This document shows, in pieces, positions 35,588 to 47,302 of a stretch of DNA of 64,000 nucleotides. This stretch comes from Thozetella sp. PMI_491 (taxonomy: Eukaryota; Ascomycota; Sordariomycetes; Chaetosphaeriales; Chaetosphaeriaceae). The DNA lies in assembly GCA_021432635.1 (NCBI GenBank), contig MU270024.1:620001-684000 (forward strand). Reading direction: 5' to 3'. The notes under the pieces were generated by a model that worked only from the letters and a program-made list of their open reading frames with translations, was not told the origin of the DNA and searched no databases. Both the position numbers and the translations under genes were made by a program. Each line of letters opens with the position of its first letter. Positions within the stretch are counted from its first letter, which is position 1.

Positions 35588-35653
35588 TTTTATTAACTAC
35601 CAAGTGACTACCTAGGTACTTCACATTTCCCAACTAGGCAGTTTGTAACGCTG
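35588..35653 (+). repeat. Short direct repeat C, copy 2
   Basis: Partner of 35,285-35,343, about 300 bp downstream in the same orientation. It may be the remains of a small element or a local duplication. Confidence 0.5.
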
Positions 35654-35893
35654 ACCGGCAGCTCTATTCAACTACACGTAACGCTCAGCCGCAACCTTAC
35701 GTGGCACAGACGCGACCAGCTAGAGCACTTAATTAGAGTGCAAAAGGACCTTAGAGCTGCGGACCAACCAAAGCTGATTCGTGCAAGACCGTGCCAGTAG
35801 ATGCGTCACGGTATAGTCTTCCGCGCCTGCGCAGAGGCCAATCCCAATTCTAACCAAGAGACAGCTCTAGTTCAGGAGCCTGCCCCCGAGAGG

Positions 35894-35900
35894 TATAAAA
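35894..35900 (+). promoter_or_regulatory. TATA box of the carboxypeptidase gene
   Basis: TATAAAA lies 126 bp upstream of the start codon at 36026, a normal distance for a fungal gene. It lies inside the upstream open frame, which supports reading that frame as untranslated leader. Confidence 0.5.
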
Positions 35901-36025
35901 CGAGAAGCAGCCCTGGACCGATGGACTACGATGCGAAGGTCCGTACTTGTATAAGTCCCTCAACCCAAACATATGTTCTTCATCAGTCAAAATCTCTCAA
36001 TCTCGGACAATTGTATTCAGGGTCA

Positions 36026-37928
36026 ATGATGAAACTTTTCATTCTACTCTGTTCAGCTGCCTTGTGTTTCTCAGTCGCATTCGCTCTAGACACGAGATTC
36101 TTTGACGTTGGCGGGCGGCGAGATCATCCTCGACCCAATTATACTCAGTTGATGCCCAAACATCGCAGACGCAACGCTACATTCTCTGACTTCAACACCA
36201 CTAGCACTAAGAGTAACTATTGATGCTACAGCGCTTATACTCACCTTTTTTCTAACCCCGGCTTCTAGAGTTTGCTGTCAACGGCACCGGAATTCCAGAG
36301 GTGGACTTCGATGTTGGAGAGTCCTACGCTGGCCAGCTTCCCATTGGAGACAAAAGCAATGGAAGCATTTATTTCTGGTTTTGGCCGACAACCAACCCGG
36401 ATCGCCCCAAGGAAATTTTGTTGTACTTAGACGGCGGGGTATGTTTCACCTTACTGCTCCATGGCAGTCGACTAGATGAAGCTGATGGTAGTTGGGAGAA
36501 AGCCAGGGTGTTCTTCGCTTGGAGGCATGATCCAGGAGAGCGGTCCCTTTACTTGGGCATCTGGAACATTCAAGCCTGTGGCAAATCCATGGAGTTGGCA
36601 TCACATCACTAACGTCGTCTACATTGATCAACCTATTGGCACAGGCTTTTCCACCGGACCAGTGACCGCTGAGAACGAAGACGATGTGGCCAGACAGTTA
36701 ATGGGATTCTGGAAGAATTTTGTCGACGCGTTCAAGATGCATCAGTACACCATATATATAGTTACCGAGTCTTACGGGTAGGTCCCCCCGCCTTGAATCT
36801 TCTCTTGCGGGCTGGACAGCCTACTCTAACCCTCGCATCTTTAGAGGCATGTTTGGCCCGTACATTGGGAAAAGCTTTCTGGATACCAATAACACCGCTT
36901 ATTTCAATTTCAAAGGTCTACTGCTTAACTCGCCCCTTATCAGTGACCTCGCTCTGGCGAGGCAGGTTACGGCATCGCTCCATGTTGACTACTGGTCAAA
37001 TATGTTTCCTCTGAATGAAACGGCGAGGAACCGAATGCACAGCATGAGTGCCACCTGTGGATTTGACGAGTACATCAGCAAATATTTCACGTTCCCTCCC
37101 ACGGGTCCACAGCCTGCGATACTTCCCACGAGAAGCAATGACAACAGTACAGATACGCGCTGCGACGTTTTTGGGTTCATCGTGGAAGCGATAATGAACA
37201 TCAACCCCGGCTGGAATATCTATCAGGTAGCACAGCTTCTCCCTATTCCCTCCGACGTTCTAGGATATCCGTCAGCTCTGAAGTACCACCCCCCTGGGCT
37301 GCCGATTTACTTCGATCGCAGTGACGTGAAAGCAGCCATTAACGCCCCCGCCACGGTTAGCTGGACCACCTGCGTGGACAATACGCGTCCTGTCTTCGTT
37401 AACGAGACAGACGGTTCCCCTCCCTCCATCTTCGAGGCACTGCCCAGCGTCATCGATCGCACCGGAAACGTCATAATAGCGCATGGGATGAATGATTTTG
37501 TCCTTCAGCCTCAAGGAACCCTACTCGCAATCCAGAATATGACGTGGGGCGGAGAGCTGGGCTTCCAAAGAACCCCCGCTGATCCTCTGTTTGTACCGTA
37601 TCACTGGTACCCTGAAAATCTCACGCTAGACAACTTCGACTATGCAACTTTGAGCGGACAGGGCGTTATGGGTACTACGCACACAGAGCGAGGACTTACT
37701 TGGGCTCTCGTGATGCTGGCCGGACATATGATACCTACTTGGCAGACTGCGCTTAGCTACCGACAGGTCGAGGTCCTAGTAGGGCGTGCTTCTAATCTGA
37801 GCAGCACACAGCCACTTGGCCTGTATCCTAACATCAATCAACCGAGTAGAGACTCGCTAGGTGTAGGGACTGCACCAGTGTTTGGGCGTGTAGTTGATCC
37901 AAATCACGCATCTACCTCGAGCGACTAA
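36026..37928 (+). CDS. Secreted serine carboxypeptidase (S10 family)
   Basis: Four exons: 36026-36212, 36269-36438, 36503-36777 and 36845-37928, giving 571 residues. Two ATGs stand in tandem; the first opens a signal peptide (MMKLFILLCSAALCFSVAFA). S10 landmarks follow in order: 'IPEVDFDVGESYAG', 'LYLDGG' joined to 'PGCSSLGG', 'VYIDQPIGTGFS', and the catalytic Ser in ESYGG, which is split by the third intron. The catalytic Asp lies in HGMNDFV and the catalytic His in AGHMIP. All three triad members are present. Several N-x-S/T sites suggest glycosylation. The enzyme should remove C-terminal residues from peptides at acid pH, in the vacuole or outside the cell; the signal peptide and lack of a membrane anchor favour secretion. 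Confidence 0.93.
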
Positions 37929-40019
37929 AGAATGAGATGGGGAAATATTTGGGACTATATGTCAGATGTGTGTGAGACATAGTTGTCGAAAGGGGAGATT
38001 TTAGTACTTGGCTTATTCTTAACTGTTAAACGATCCATCGTATAGTTATTTAGACAAATACCAAAAAAGAAAATAGGACCATGTTTTCCTAGCTAAAGGG
38101 TAAAAAGCACTGTGTTATTAATGGAGTATGTACGGCACAAGTCAACAAGCACAATTGTCTCGCACAGCAGGTACCATACCCGGCAACTTAGGCACAAGTA
38201 ATAAATGAATCAAAGCGCATAGCAAACGGGTTGATGGGATGTGTGCACGGAGGCGTACGTAGCCAGCCATCTTCTAGGTCACGAACTCACCGAGGGGGAC
38301 CACTCCAGCCATGTAAGGTTACCCGGTTCGCCGGTTCGGCGTACGACCGCCGGGGAACCCAGCGCCACGTTCACCTTTAAATAAATAACCTTTGGATCGC
38401 TTCAAAAGCTGTTCATGTTACGTCAGAGAGTGGGCTACTAGAAGAAAGTTAAATGACCAGCAATCCACCCTGAGTAATACTGTCTTGAATGCGCCTCGGG
38501 TTCTGGCTTCCCTCAAACAGTTAAACAACGTCAACACCTGGCTAACTATCTATATAAGACCTGTGCACAGGACCTGCGCATAGTCCATAGTAGAATCGAA
38601 TCCTCATCCTTCTCGTCTTAGTCCAGTACTCTTCTACCTTGGAATGCTCCCAACTAGGACCAGGTTACTACAGCTTCCTTAAGCCCTATATGTCATTCTT
38701 CTTCGAATACTCTCCTGTGGAGCAAGAGAAAGAGTCGATGAAGAATTTGGGCAACGCCGAGAGGGCGTCGGGATTCTAGACCGCTCAGGTAATAGGCGTC
38801 GGCGGCGCCGGCGCGAAGGGAACATTAGGTGGGAACACAATATCGACCTCAGCTGTGACCGGGAGCGCGGCAGCGGTGAGTAAACTAATAGCGCCACCGC
38901 CAGAAGAGCGGGCTGAGAGGAAACTGTATTTTCTGACTTGGACATGGGATTGTGCGAAAGGGTCCAAATTTTACAACTTGGGGCTAAATAGAAAGTCCCA
39001 ATGTCAGGTACTTAGCCAGTGAAGCGGTGAGCCTCCCTCATCGCAAGGATCACTAAGGAAGGCTCAGATACGTAGCTTCCAATGTCCCGCATTCCTTGGC
39101 GCTCTTGGCGTACTTGGCATGTCCTGATCCGAAAGGCTTGTTGATGAGCTCTACCCCGAGTCGTATCGACCCACATCCAGTGCAACTTTTATGCGACCAG
39201 CTCTTCCTGTTCTGCGAACCTTTCCACGCGATTATGCGTAAATATTGAACTCAAACTGGAAAGAAATTGAAGACGATGAAGCAATTGCTAGACCGATCTA
39301 CCCGTTCCCTCCTTCCGGGTAATAAGCAAATCTTTGGGGTAATGGCATCGTTTAAACAGATGACAAAATTTGCGATGGGATGCCAAGGGCCTAGAACCGG
39401 CCATTACCGTTGGATGCAACCAAACGGTGGCCGTTAAACATACCTAGCTGCAAGCGCGAGGCGGCGAATTGGAATCAGTTGTGGGGGTTCAGCTGTCTTG
39501 GCAGGGTAAGCCGAAGCCAAAGGGGCGCGAACTTACACTCCCTGCCCCAGCTGGTGTGCAGAGCGCCACACGACCAGCCATATTACGCTGCTAGGGGTGC
39601 AGGTCCCATCGCATTCATTCAGCCATCTACTTGGCTTACTCTGATGCTATTCAGCTTGATAACCCCGGGTGCCATAAACTGCCGGTAGCTTTATTGGAAC
39701 ACAACATAGATCTTAGGAATGAAATCAAGTTGATGATTGGCCCCTGTGCTCGAGAGCAACTCTTACGGAGTGACCGGTTCTGTCAGACCAGTAGGGTTGG
39801 TTTTGATGTCGAATGCATAACATTTACCGAATATTTGTGGACAGGCCGAGGGGGGGAGGAAAGTCCTCTTGATGAATGCCCATCTTCCCTGGCTTCCAAG
39901 AGAATATAAATTCTAACTTCTTCTCCTTGATCTTTGCTACAATCTCTCAACATCAGTTCAGCCAGCAAGAAGCACACCTTCCATCCTCCCATCTCAAGAC
40001 ATACAGAAGATTCGTAGCC
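37929..40019. other. Intergenic stretch
   Basis: It contains copy 2 of dispersed repeat A. A minus-strand frame at 38785-38967 (60 codons, Pro/Ala-rich end) is too short and unsupported to call. The last 150 bp is the leader of the lectin-like gene. Nothing else was recognised. Confidence 0.45.
38132..38206 (+). repeat. Dispersed repeat A, copy 2
   Basis: Partner of 24,366-24,440, about 14 kb away in the same orientation. It again lies shortly downstream of a gene 3' end. Confidence 0.6.
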
Positions 40020-41415
40020 ATGACTCCCAAAACGCTTTCTATGGCATTTGCCGTCCTTCTCGGCTACTTAACGCTCTTCGCCGCGGCCTCCCCTCTCACC
40101 AAGAGAACCCAGCTTAACATGTTGGGGGCAACTGCGACAGTTCAATGGAGCTCCAACGGTGACACGATAAATAATATCCGCAATTATCACATCCGCGGCG
40201 ACGGTATGCTCATGGAGAGCAAGCGATCAAGCGGTGGTGGCGGTTGGACGACGCTGCCGATGAATTGGAATGCGCGCCCAAACGGCGGTCTTACGGCAAC
40301 AGTGGTGAAGCTTTCAGACCAGCAGAATGATGTCGAGATTCGCTTGTTCTATCAGCGACTTACTCCTATTGCGAACGATCCGGTACTGAAGAATATGTAT
40401 CGTATGGCCGCGTTGAAGTTCACTCCTTCAACTGGCTGGTGAGTCGCTAACCCCCCCTTCACCCCTGACTCTGCACGCGTAGCGAATGGGGGAAGGGCGC
40501 ATTTCTGACTCGTTCTGCAGGATAATCGACAATGACTTCGACAGCCAATTCTCAACACTGGGATATGTCGGTTACCCGGCGCAAGCAGTTACATGGAAGG
40601 ATCCCGCTGGCGTGCAACAATACCGCCTCTACTGGCTTTCTTTCAGCTCCCAGGACTACCTCAATTACTACGCTCTTGCTGCCGATATAATTGGCCTCAT
40701 GGGAGGTGAAGCTGGAGGTGATCCGACCGAGACAGGAGGCAAAAGCACCATCTTCGAGCTGAGGCTGTCATCCTCGTCTCCAGGCCAAGGCACTTGGCAG
40801 CTTAGCAACGGCGGAGATCGCATTGCTGCAGCCACGACTCTAGCACCGTATAGTCGCGCATCTGTTTCGGCAGTCGTGTGGAAGGATGGTGCACGAATCA
40901 GCGTGTTCTACTGGGATACCCCGAATCCAACCGCCGGTGAGCGCCCGTCTGAAATCAAGGAAATCAGATGGATTGATGGCCAAGGATGGGTTGCCATGGC
41001 TCGACCGAACGATGACTTCAAAAATTTCAACATGGACGGCCAACTTTCTGCTGTGTCATATAAGTCCCCGTCGGGCGAATGGCTAATCGACTTGTACGCC
41101 AAATGGGACAATGAGTGCATCTTCTGCACGTCAACACGAGGTCTTCGCATGGTTCGCTTCACATCAAGCAACAGCGGGTGGACCAACCAGGTCGAGATGC
41201 CATCTTTGATGTATGCCGGCACACTCTACTCTACACCAATGAACACGATCGCATGGTATTACCAGAGTACCCTCAACCAGAGGATGTACTTCCCCAGGTG
41301 CCAGAATCCTTCAGACAACAATTGCGGAGCTAGTTGGATCGCCAACAATATGCACGAGGTTTCACAGACGAACAGGGACCAATGGGTTACTTCCGCCGAT
41401 ATCGACTACCTCTGA
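40020..41415 (+). CDS. Secreted lectin-like beta-propeller protein (fucose-lectin type candidate)
   Basis: Two exons: 40020-40438 and 40521-41415 (intron 82 bp), giving 437 residues. An N-terminal signal peptide (about residues 1-24, ending AAASP) is followed by LTKR, a likely Kex2-type processing site. The body has recurring blade-like segments of the form 'I..YHIRGDG...E.......GW', 'YRLYWLS', 'ISVFYWD...IKEIRWIDGQGW' and 'IAWYYQ'. These resemble the repeated blades of fungal fucose-specific lectins (AAL type). Repeat similarity is loose, so lectin activity is a reasoned guess. Four cysteines near the C-terminal half could form disulfides. Such proteins bind sugars outside the cell in defence or recognition. 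Confidence 0.65.
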
Positions 41416-41532
41416 AGTAGTCAGGGCGAGCAGAGCATCTCAATGTTCCCCCATGCCTGCTACCTACTTAGCTGCTAGCTTTATATTTGACAAGCTCTAG
41501 AACTTTATGTTTCACTAGAGAAATAAACAATC

Positions 41533-41940
41533 TCATCCCGTATGCCCAAATGAAGGAGAGCGTGAATTCGCCCTTGAAAAGATATAGAAATAAAAAGAAC
41601 TCGACCAGTCAGCCATGGGAGGCGAACCTACCGCGGGCGTATCCTTGGTGGTCGTAGCCTCCATTCTAGCTGTGACTTCCAATGCCGAATTCGAGCTAAC
41701 AGCGAACATAGTGGCCGGTGAGTAGCGCCTCATTAGAACATCAATATGACTGGGTAGTCGGTTGATACGGGGTGGTGCATCTGTCTCGGGATTCATAACG
41801 GCATTGGGGCCAAGAGCTACGACTTCCAAGGCGGAATAGTTTGGAATTAGGAATATAAGGGTAGGCAAATAATAGACAATATCGTTGCAAAGTAGCAGAA
41901 TCAGCATACGTTTGTCGTATGCATCCTCTCCACAGGACAT
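41533..41940 (-). CDS. Unidentified open frame (135 codons)
   Basis: A minus-strand frame beginning MSCGEDAYDKR with a hydrophobic stretch at about residues 12-32. It contains a loose internal repeat: 'SALEV.A' followed by a Thr/Pro-rich patch occurs twice, about 50 residues apart. No family is recognised and no intron is needed. It may be a chance opening. Confidence 0.2.
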   Translation of the reverse strand: MSCGEDAYDKRMLILLLCNDIVYYLPTLIFLIPNYSALEVVALGPNAVMNPETDAPPRINRLPSHIDVLMRRYSPATMFAVSSNSALEVTARMEATTTKDTPAVGSPPMADWSSSFYFYIFSRANSRSPSFGHTG

Positions 41941-43244
41941 CTCTCATTCCTCGGCTTCAAACCTCTATATTTACCTCAAGATTTCCAGCGTTTTGCCTAC
42001 CTACTTGTCACAAACCTAACACCACTTGTCACAAGAGAAATATGGCATAAATACTAATTATACCAGGGGAGTATAGTGGGGCTTCACTTTTACCACTTTG
42101 GCGTAGTAGTTTTATTTGTGACACTACTGCGCAATTACCTCATCAATCCCCTCTTACGTCTACTTAGAGTCAACATTATACTCTACCACATGGATATTAT
42201 AATCTTTTAAAATAGTCCTCATTACGACAGTTAAGATTTGAAAGTTTGATTTTGTCCAGCAGGCTTAAAACATTGTAGTAGAGGCGCAAGAAGGTTAGTC
42301 AGAGGCTTTCTCACCTACTTGCCTATAATATCTTACCTCAGTCTCATAAAAGCGTTAGATGCTTTACTCACACTGCTGCGGCACACCTTAGCCCCAGTTT
42401 ATGAATATCACAGACGGCGGAGGTGAGTTTTGTACACGCTCAGCAATTGGATATATTGTAAAATATTCTCAGCAGCCATATCCCTCCTGCTGGCTATAGT
42501 CGATCAAATCGCTGCTATTAGCTAAGAGCCCATCTACAGACGCAGCTCTCTATGATGGCTCCGAATCTTAGGAATATCTTCCTTGCGTTCGCAGGCCTTT
42601 TTAAATTGAACCATCCTTTTGGATGTGGTGCGGCTAAATCTCCCAACAGCTTTTGGTACACACTTGCGGTACCGACACTCCTCTATCTACCCAAGTTATA
42701 AGGGAAGTGATTGGAACCAGACTACACGACGTTGTCCAGCCGTAGCTAGAAAGCTGGTCCTAGTATTATACTATTTTTGTCGCGTAAACATCAATGTTTC
42801 GTATCAGCATTCCAATTCAATTATTCCTTGATAATATAAATGGGTTTTACATATTTACAAAATTTAGGGTTTAGTCTCAAAGATGGAAGAAATTATAAAA
42901 AAAAGAGTACTGTTATAAGTATCATAAAACTAAAAGAGATGCTTAGAATATGCAGTAGAGTAGGCATGTCACAAGCTAACAAGCACACGGAGATACAGTA
43001 TATATGGTTTATATATACGTGGAGCTACAAGCTACACACCTGAACTAAAAAGCACCCCCTTTCTTTTGATATGAAGGCAATCGTCTAGATAATTAAGATA
43101 AAGTCTCTTTTAACTAAATCACTATTTAGGTGGATTGGGACCCGCACCTGTCCCATACCTCATCCTAAGAGGCGAGAATAGTCAAGGTGAACGGGCCTTC
43201 CTCCGCAGCTGCGTAGCAAGGCCATTTCACCGAATTGCCATGAC
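41941..43244. other. AT-rich gene-free stretch
   Basis: Mostly AT-rich sequence with stops in all frames. Near 42,968 it has 'CACAAGCTAACAAGCACA', a diverged match to the first block of dispersed repeat A. The last hundred bases are the 3' region of the permease gene. No gene was seen. Confidence 0.45.
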
Positions 43245-45350
43245 TTAAAAAACACTTCCAACAACACCCATTACGTAATCCTTGGCACTCTTCTTCTTCT
43301 CGCTCTCACGTATTTCGGCGATAGCAGCCTGTCTCTGCTCCTCCGGGACATCCGGACCACTAATAGCTAGCTGAGTATCCCTCATACCAGTGTAGATATC
43401 GATATCCCGAATCTTGACGTAGAGTGGGCGATCTTCTGGGCGGACGACCCAGCTGTATGCCTTCCAGATGACATACAGGAAGAGGAGGAAAGGACCGGCA
43501 AGGTAGAGCTCGAAGAAGGTGGTAGGATCCAAGTTGGGGCCCCCGACCGGGTACAGGGCGACGTAGAATTGCGCGATGAGGGCAAGGACGTTGATGATCA
43601 AGCACACCCAGGAGCCCCAGACACCGAAAGCGGCCTTGAAGGGCAGTTCATCTACGGAATGACCATTGGCGGCCCTACAAGAAGTCAGTCACCGAGTAGC
43701 CGTTCCCTATTGCAGGTTGGAACTTACCAGGCATGGCGGAAGCGAATGTGGGCGAGAGCAATGCTGCCGTAAATAAAGAGGATGGAAAGACCGGACAATG
43801 ACAGAAGCCAGGTGAAGATGTCTCCGCCGTTGGGCGCCAGGTTGATGAAGGCCAAGCATCCAAAGAGAAGCTGAAGGACGATCACGGAAACAGGGCGTCC
43901 CTTCTTGTCAATGTAAGCAAAGAGGTTGGGGCCCATGCCTGGGATAAAGTTAGCGCCATCTCGAAAGTTTATGGAGCGGTCTAGGTACCGTTTGCGGCCA
44001 GAGCTTGCAGTGTGCGAGTGGAGCCGAAAGTGCAGGAGTTGGCGACGCTCATGACCGAGATCAAGATGACGGCGTTGAAAATGGACGGGAGGACCGGGAT
44101 ACCAGCGAGCTGAATGGCGATGACGAAAGGCGAGTGACGAGACGAGGAACCCTCGCCACTGTACAGGGGGCTATCGGCCGGCACAATCAACCCAACAAGG
44201 AAGAGGTTGATGATGTAGAAGATGGCGAGACGCCACACAACCTGCTTGGAAGCTTTCGGGATCTCCTTCTTGGGGTTGGCAGTCTCGGCAGCAGCCAGAC
44301 CAGTAAGCTCAGTGCCAGTGTAGGCAAACGACGCTGTGACGAAAACAGTGCAGAATCCCTGGAAGCCGTTGAGGAATCCAGTCCAAGGCGCGTGCCTAGA
44401 GTGTCATTAGCCTTCCCAGTAACCCTTAGCCATCTTCCAAGTAGGAGGCATACCAGTATTGAGCACCAATGTAGCCTCGGGTGTCAGTCGGGACGCCACC
44501 GCAATCAATGATGATTGCGAGAATCATGAATCCGACACAAGCAATGATCTTGATAATACTGAGGACGAACTCGACCTACTCCAGTTAGCTTGATCCTGAC
44601 GAATCGGCCCAGTAGACTTGCCTCGCCGTAGCCCCTCACGCCAAAGAACTGGATGGCAACCAAAGCGACCAGCAGCGGGACAATCCAAGCGCTGTTGTTG
44701 ATGCCTGCCGATCCGTCCCAGTAGTGGATGATGTTGCAAGCAGCCGAGATCTCGAAGGGCAGGACAGTCAACCAGCTGATGGCGTACTGCCACCCGCAAG
44801 CGAAACCCCAAGAGGGATCGACGAAGCGGCAGATGTACATGTTGAAGGCACCGTTGACCGGGTACAGGACGGCCAATTCTGCGAGAGCTTGCATCACGAG
44901 GTAACTAGGCAACCCAAGTTAGATTTCGGACAAAATACTTTCAATCGTCGAAGAAACGTACATCATGCCGCCTAGACTCTCATGTTAGCAATTTAGCTAC
45001 GTCGCGAATCCAAGGGAAGATAGCGTGCGTACCGATAATCATGAAACCAAGCAGAACGGAACCGGGTCCACCGGTCTGGAAAGCACCGCCAGAGCTGACG
45101 AACAGACCAGCACCAATTGCACCGCCACTATACGCCCATGTTAGTATTCATGGCGACGGGTCCGGATTGCTGGAACTTGCATGGCAATCATCTGCATGTG
45201 CCTGCCCTTCAGGTCCTGGCGAAGCAGGTTGTCGGACGCCCCGCCCACATTTTCTGGGTCGCTATGGAATTCCCCATCGCTCTTGAGCTCATGGGCCGGA
45301 GAAGCGGCATGCTTCTCGGCAAGATCGGGATTGCCAGGTTCAAAACTCAT
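43245..45350 (-). CDS. Amino-acid permease (fungal YAT/APC family)
   Basis: Eight exons from the right: 45181-45350, 45033-45127, 44962-44971, 44622-44904, 44454-44575, 43989-44395, 43728-43938 and 43245-43674, giving 575 residues. The cytosolic N-terminus leads to the first helix motif QMIAIGGAIGAGLFV. About twelve membrane helices follow, with family landmarks such as 'PVNGAFNMYICRFVDPSWGF', 'FFGVRGYGEVEFVLSIIKI', 'ELTGLAAAE' and the tail 'DIDIYTGMR'. Introns 1 and 4 have GC donors (GCAAGT) with AG acceptors; GT alternatives would break the frame. Exon 3 is only 10 nt. The protein should import amino acids with protons across the plasma membrane; specificity cannot be read. Clustered GATA sites upstream suggest nitrogen control. 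Confidence 0.92.
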
Positions 45351-45536
45351 CGTCACGGAAGAGGGGGGGGAGGAAGGGAGGGGGGGGGGATTGAAGGAGG
45401 ACGCAGGTCGTGAACTCTCCGGATAAAAACGCGGCGACCGCGTCCTCGTGAGGTGGCAGCACCTCCGAGCTAAATATGAAAGCGACGCAGGCCGAGACCC
45501 TTGGGGTACCCTTGAGGTCGGCTGACCAGGATGCTG

Positions 45537-45617
45537 GATAAGATAAGCTTTCTTGGCGTGTGACTGGCTGAAGATAAGCCAAGGAGCTTATGCACCTAAC
45601 GTTTAAGGAAGCTGATA
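45537..45617. promoter_or_regulatory. Cluster of GATA sites upstream of the permease gene
   Basis: GATAA at 45537-45541 runs directly into GATAAG at 45542-45547. AGATAAG lies at 45572-45578 and GATAA at 45613-45617. They lie 187-267 bp upstream of the permease start codon. Paired HGATAR sites are bound by AreA-type GATA factors that switch on nitrogen-source genes when ammonium and glutamine are scarce. Regulation is inferred. Confidence 0.55.
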
Positions 45618-45650
45618 AATTTCGGGACTAGGGTGGCACGGCCAGTCCGT

Positions 45651-47302
45651 GGACGAAAAATACCGAGTACGCGTCTGGTTTATTGGCTTTGTTAGCTGGG
45701 AACAGTGTAAATACTGGAGCTGTACGGGCTTCCCTCAGAAAAATCCGGAGGGGGCGAGACAAGTCCCCGCGGCCTCCCCGGCCGACCTTACCTCAATAGT
45801 ACTCGGTGTTGGGCGAATATTGGAGAACCCCCGGTATTTTTATGCACTTTTACTGGCTGCTAGTGCCCTGCGTCGTCACACTGGACAAGCTTCCGGCCAA
45901 GAGTCGGGCCGCATTTAATTAGCGTCGAGTACCAGGGATCCTACCACTGGGCGGCCGAAAGGCTCGGTGACTACTGTAAGGGCACACGCCGAGACCAAGC
46001 AAGGTACAAAGGACAGCCAAGCACGCGACCCGTCCGGGCTGGACATCTGGACTGGGCATCTGGCTGGGCATCTGGCTGGGCATCTAGGCATCTAGGCATG
46101 CATCTAGGCATGCAGCTCGGCATGCATCTGAGCTTCTAGCGCTCAAGCGCAAAAAGCCGGCCACGAAGGTCAACTGCACAAATACAAATGCAGAGACGGT
46201 CAGGCGTGAAATGTTTTGTTCTTGGTTTCCTCGTAAGCGCCGCCACGGTTTTCTACCAGTTGCAAATAGGTCGGAACCGGCTGGGCGGTGGCCTGGAGAT
46301 GCCATCCGCTACCCGCGAGATTGGGTCAGGTAACACATAGTATTCTTGCAGTCTTCTTGCAGCCTTCTTGCAGCGAGACCCAAACTGTCGGACAGCGGAC
46401 CGTCCCGACCATCGCACCCGACAATCGCGATGCATATGCGCAGGCTGTGGGCGGAGGGGTCGTACCGCATAGGAGCACCAACTAGCGCCAGGCCTATCTA
46501 AGTCCTGGGCTCCCTACGGAGTAGTTGCGAGGAATCTCTTATCGAATGCGCGCTCACCGGTAAGTAGTAAGCATATCCAGAGGCCAATGGGACGTTCCCG
46601 CCACGACCCAGTGTCAAATATAAGCGCGCAGTTCTCCCCAGCATCCTTCTTCTCTGGTTACAGCAGCGTTATCAGAAGAGTGGGGCTTCACAGCTCCTTC
46701 GTTGATCGCGTGTGTCACTAAAATCCCGAGAGATAGCTGAACCCTTGCGTAGTCGGCAATGTATCCATCCGCTGCGGTCTTGAGTCGGTCCAGCGGGAGG
46801 CTCAAGTGGTCCTCGCCGTAGTCGATATGCAGCGTTTGCTGCTAGGCCAAGAACTCTCCGCATATACTGCCTCCGGAGCAGGCCATTTCTTCATATCGAG
46901 ATGACGTTCCATCCAGAGAAAGTCAACCGCATCGTCAAGCACCTCTAACACTAATGACACGCGATCTGGACTGCGTATCGCGGCAGGGTTAATTCGGTGG
47001 CCTAACCGAGCCTAGGGTGCTGCTCCTAGCTGAGAAGCCTGAGATATCATACGAGCCGCTATACCTATTTCGGGAATCGCCGGCCATAGGGGGAAATTAT
47101 TAACTGGTCGCCTGAGACGCCCGAGCATAAAAAGTGGCCAGTCCCTCCTCACGCTCCTCTAGTCGAGGCCGGGAGTGAGCCGATAGTCTGGTCCTATGAC
47201 CTCAATTGGACCATACAAAAAAGAGACTAATGCGCCGGGACGAGGGGACAGCCGACTGTGGCTAAGATATCTCAACCACTAGCCGAGGCAACTGGCGACC
47301 CC
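45651..47302. other. Gene-free stretch between permease and amidase relic
   Basis: It contains the minisatellite at 46,038-46,128. A minus-strand stretch around 46,830-47,010 reads as a plausible protein fragment (…VLEVLDDAVDFLWMERHLD…) and continues in another frame, with a stop and shift between. It looks like the remains of an unidentified gene. No intact gene was found. Confidence 0.4.
46038..46128. repeat. Minisatellite built on GGCTGGGCATCT / GGCATCTA units
   Basis: The core CTGGGCATCTGG repeats three times, then changes into shorter CTAGGCAT and GCATGCATCT units. It covers about 90 bp. Unit length drifts from 12-13 to 8-10 bp along the array. Confidence 0.8.

Larger units (their letters stand above)
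34646..36025. other. Intergenic stretch with a short direct repeat
   Basis: It holds the NLR 3' region, an AT-rich patch at about 34,800-34,970, and two copies of a roughly 60-bp repeat (separate entries). The last 230 bp is the leader and promoter of the carboxypeptidase gene. A frame open from 35801 into that gene is probably leader sequence. Confidence 0.5.

Noticed and set aside
35801-36025. In-frame extension of the carboxypeptidase to an ATG at 35801
   Set aside because: The extension contains a TATA box and precedes an excellent signal peptide; the later start fits the family.
47060-47220. Plus-strand piece resembling the start of an MFS transporter (NWSPETPEHKKWP)
   Set aside because: Only about 20 residues, no following membrane helices; too weak to call.
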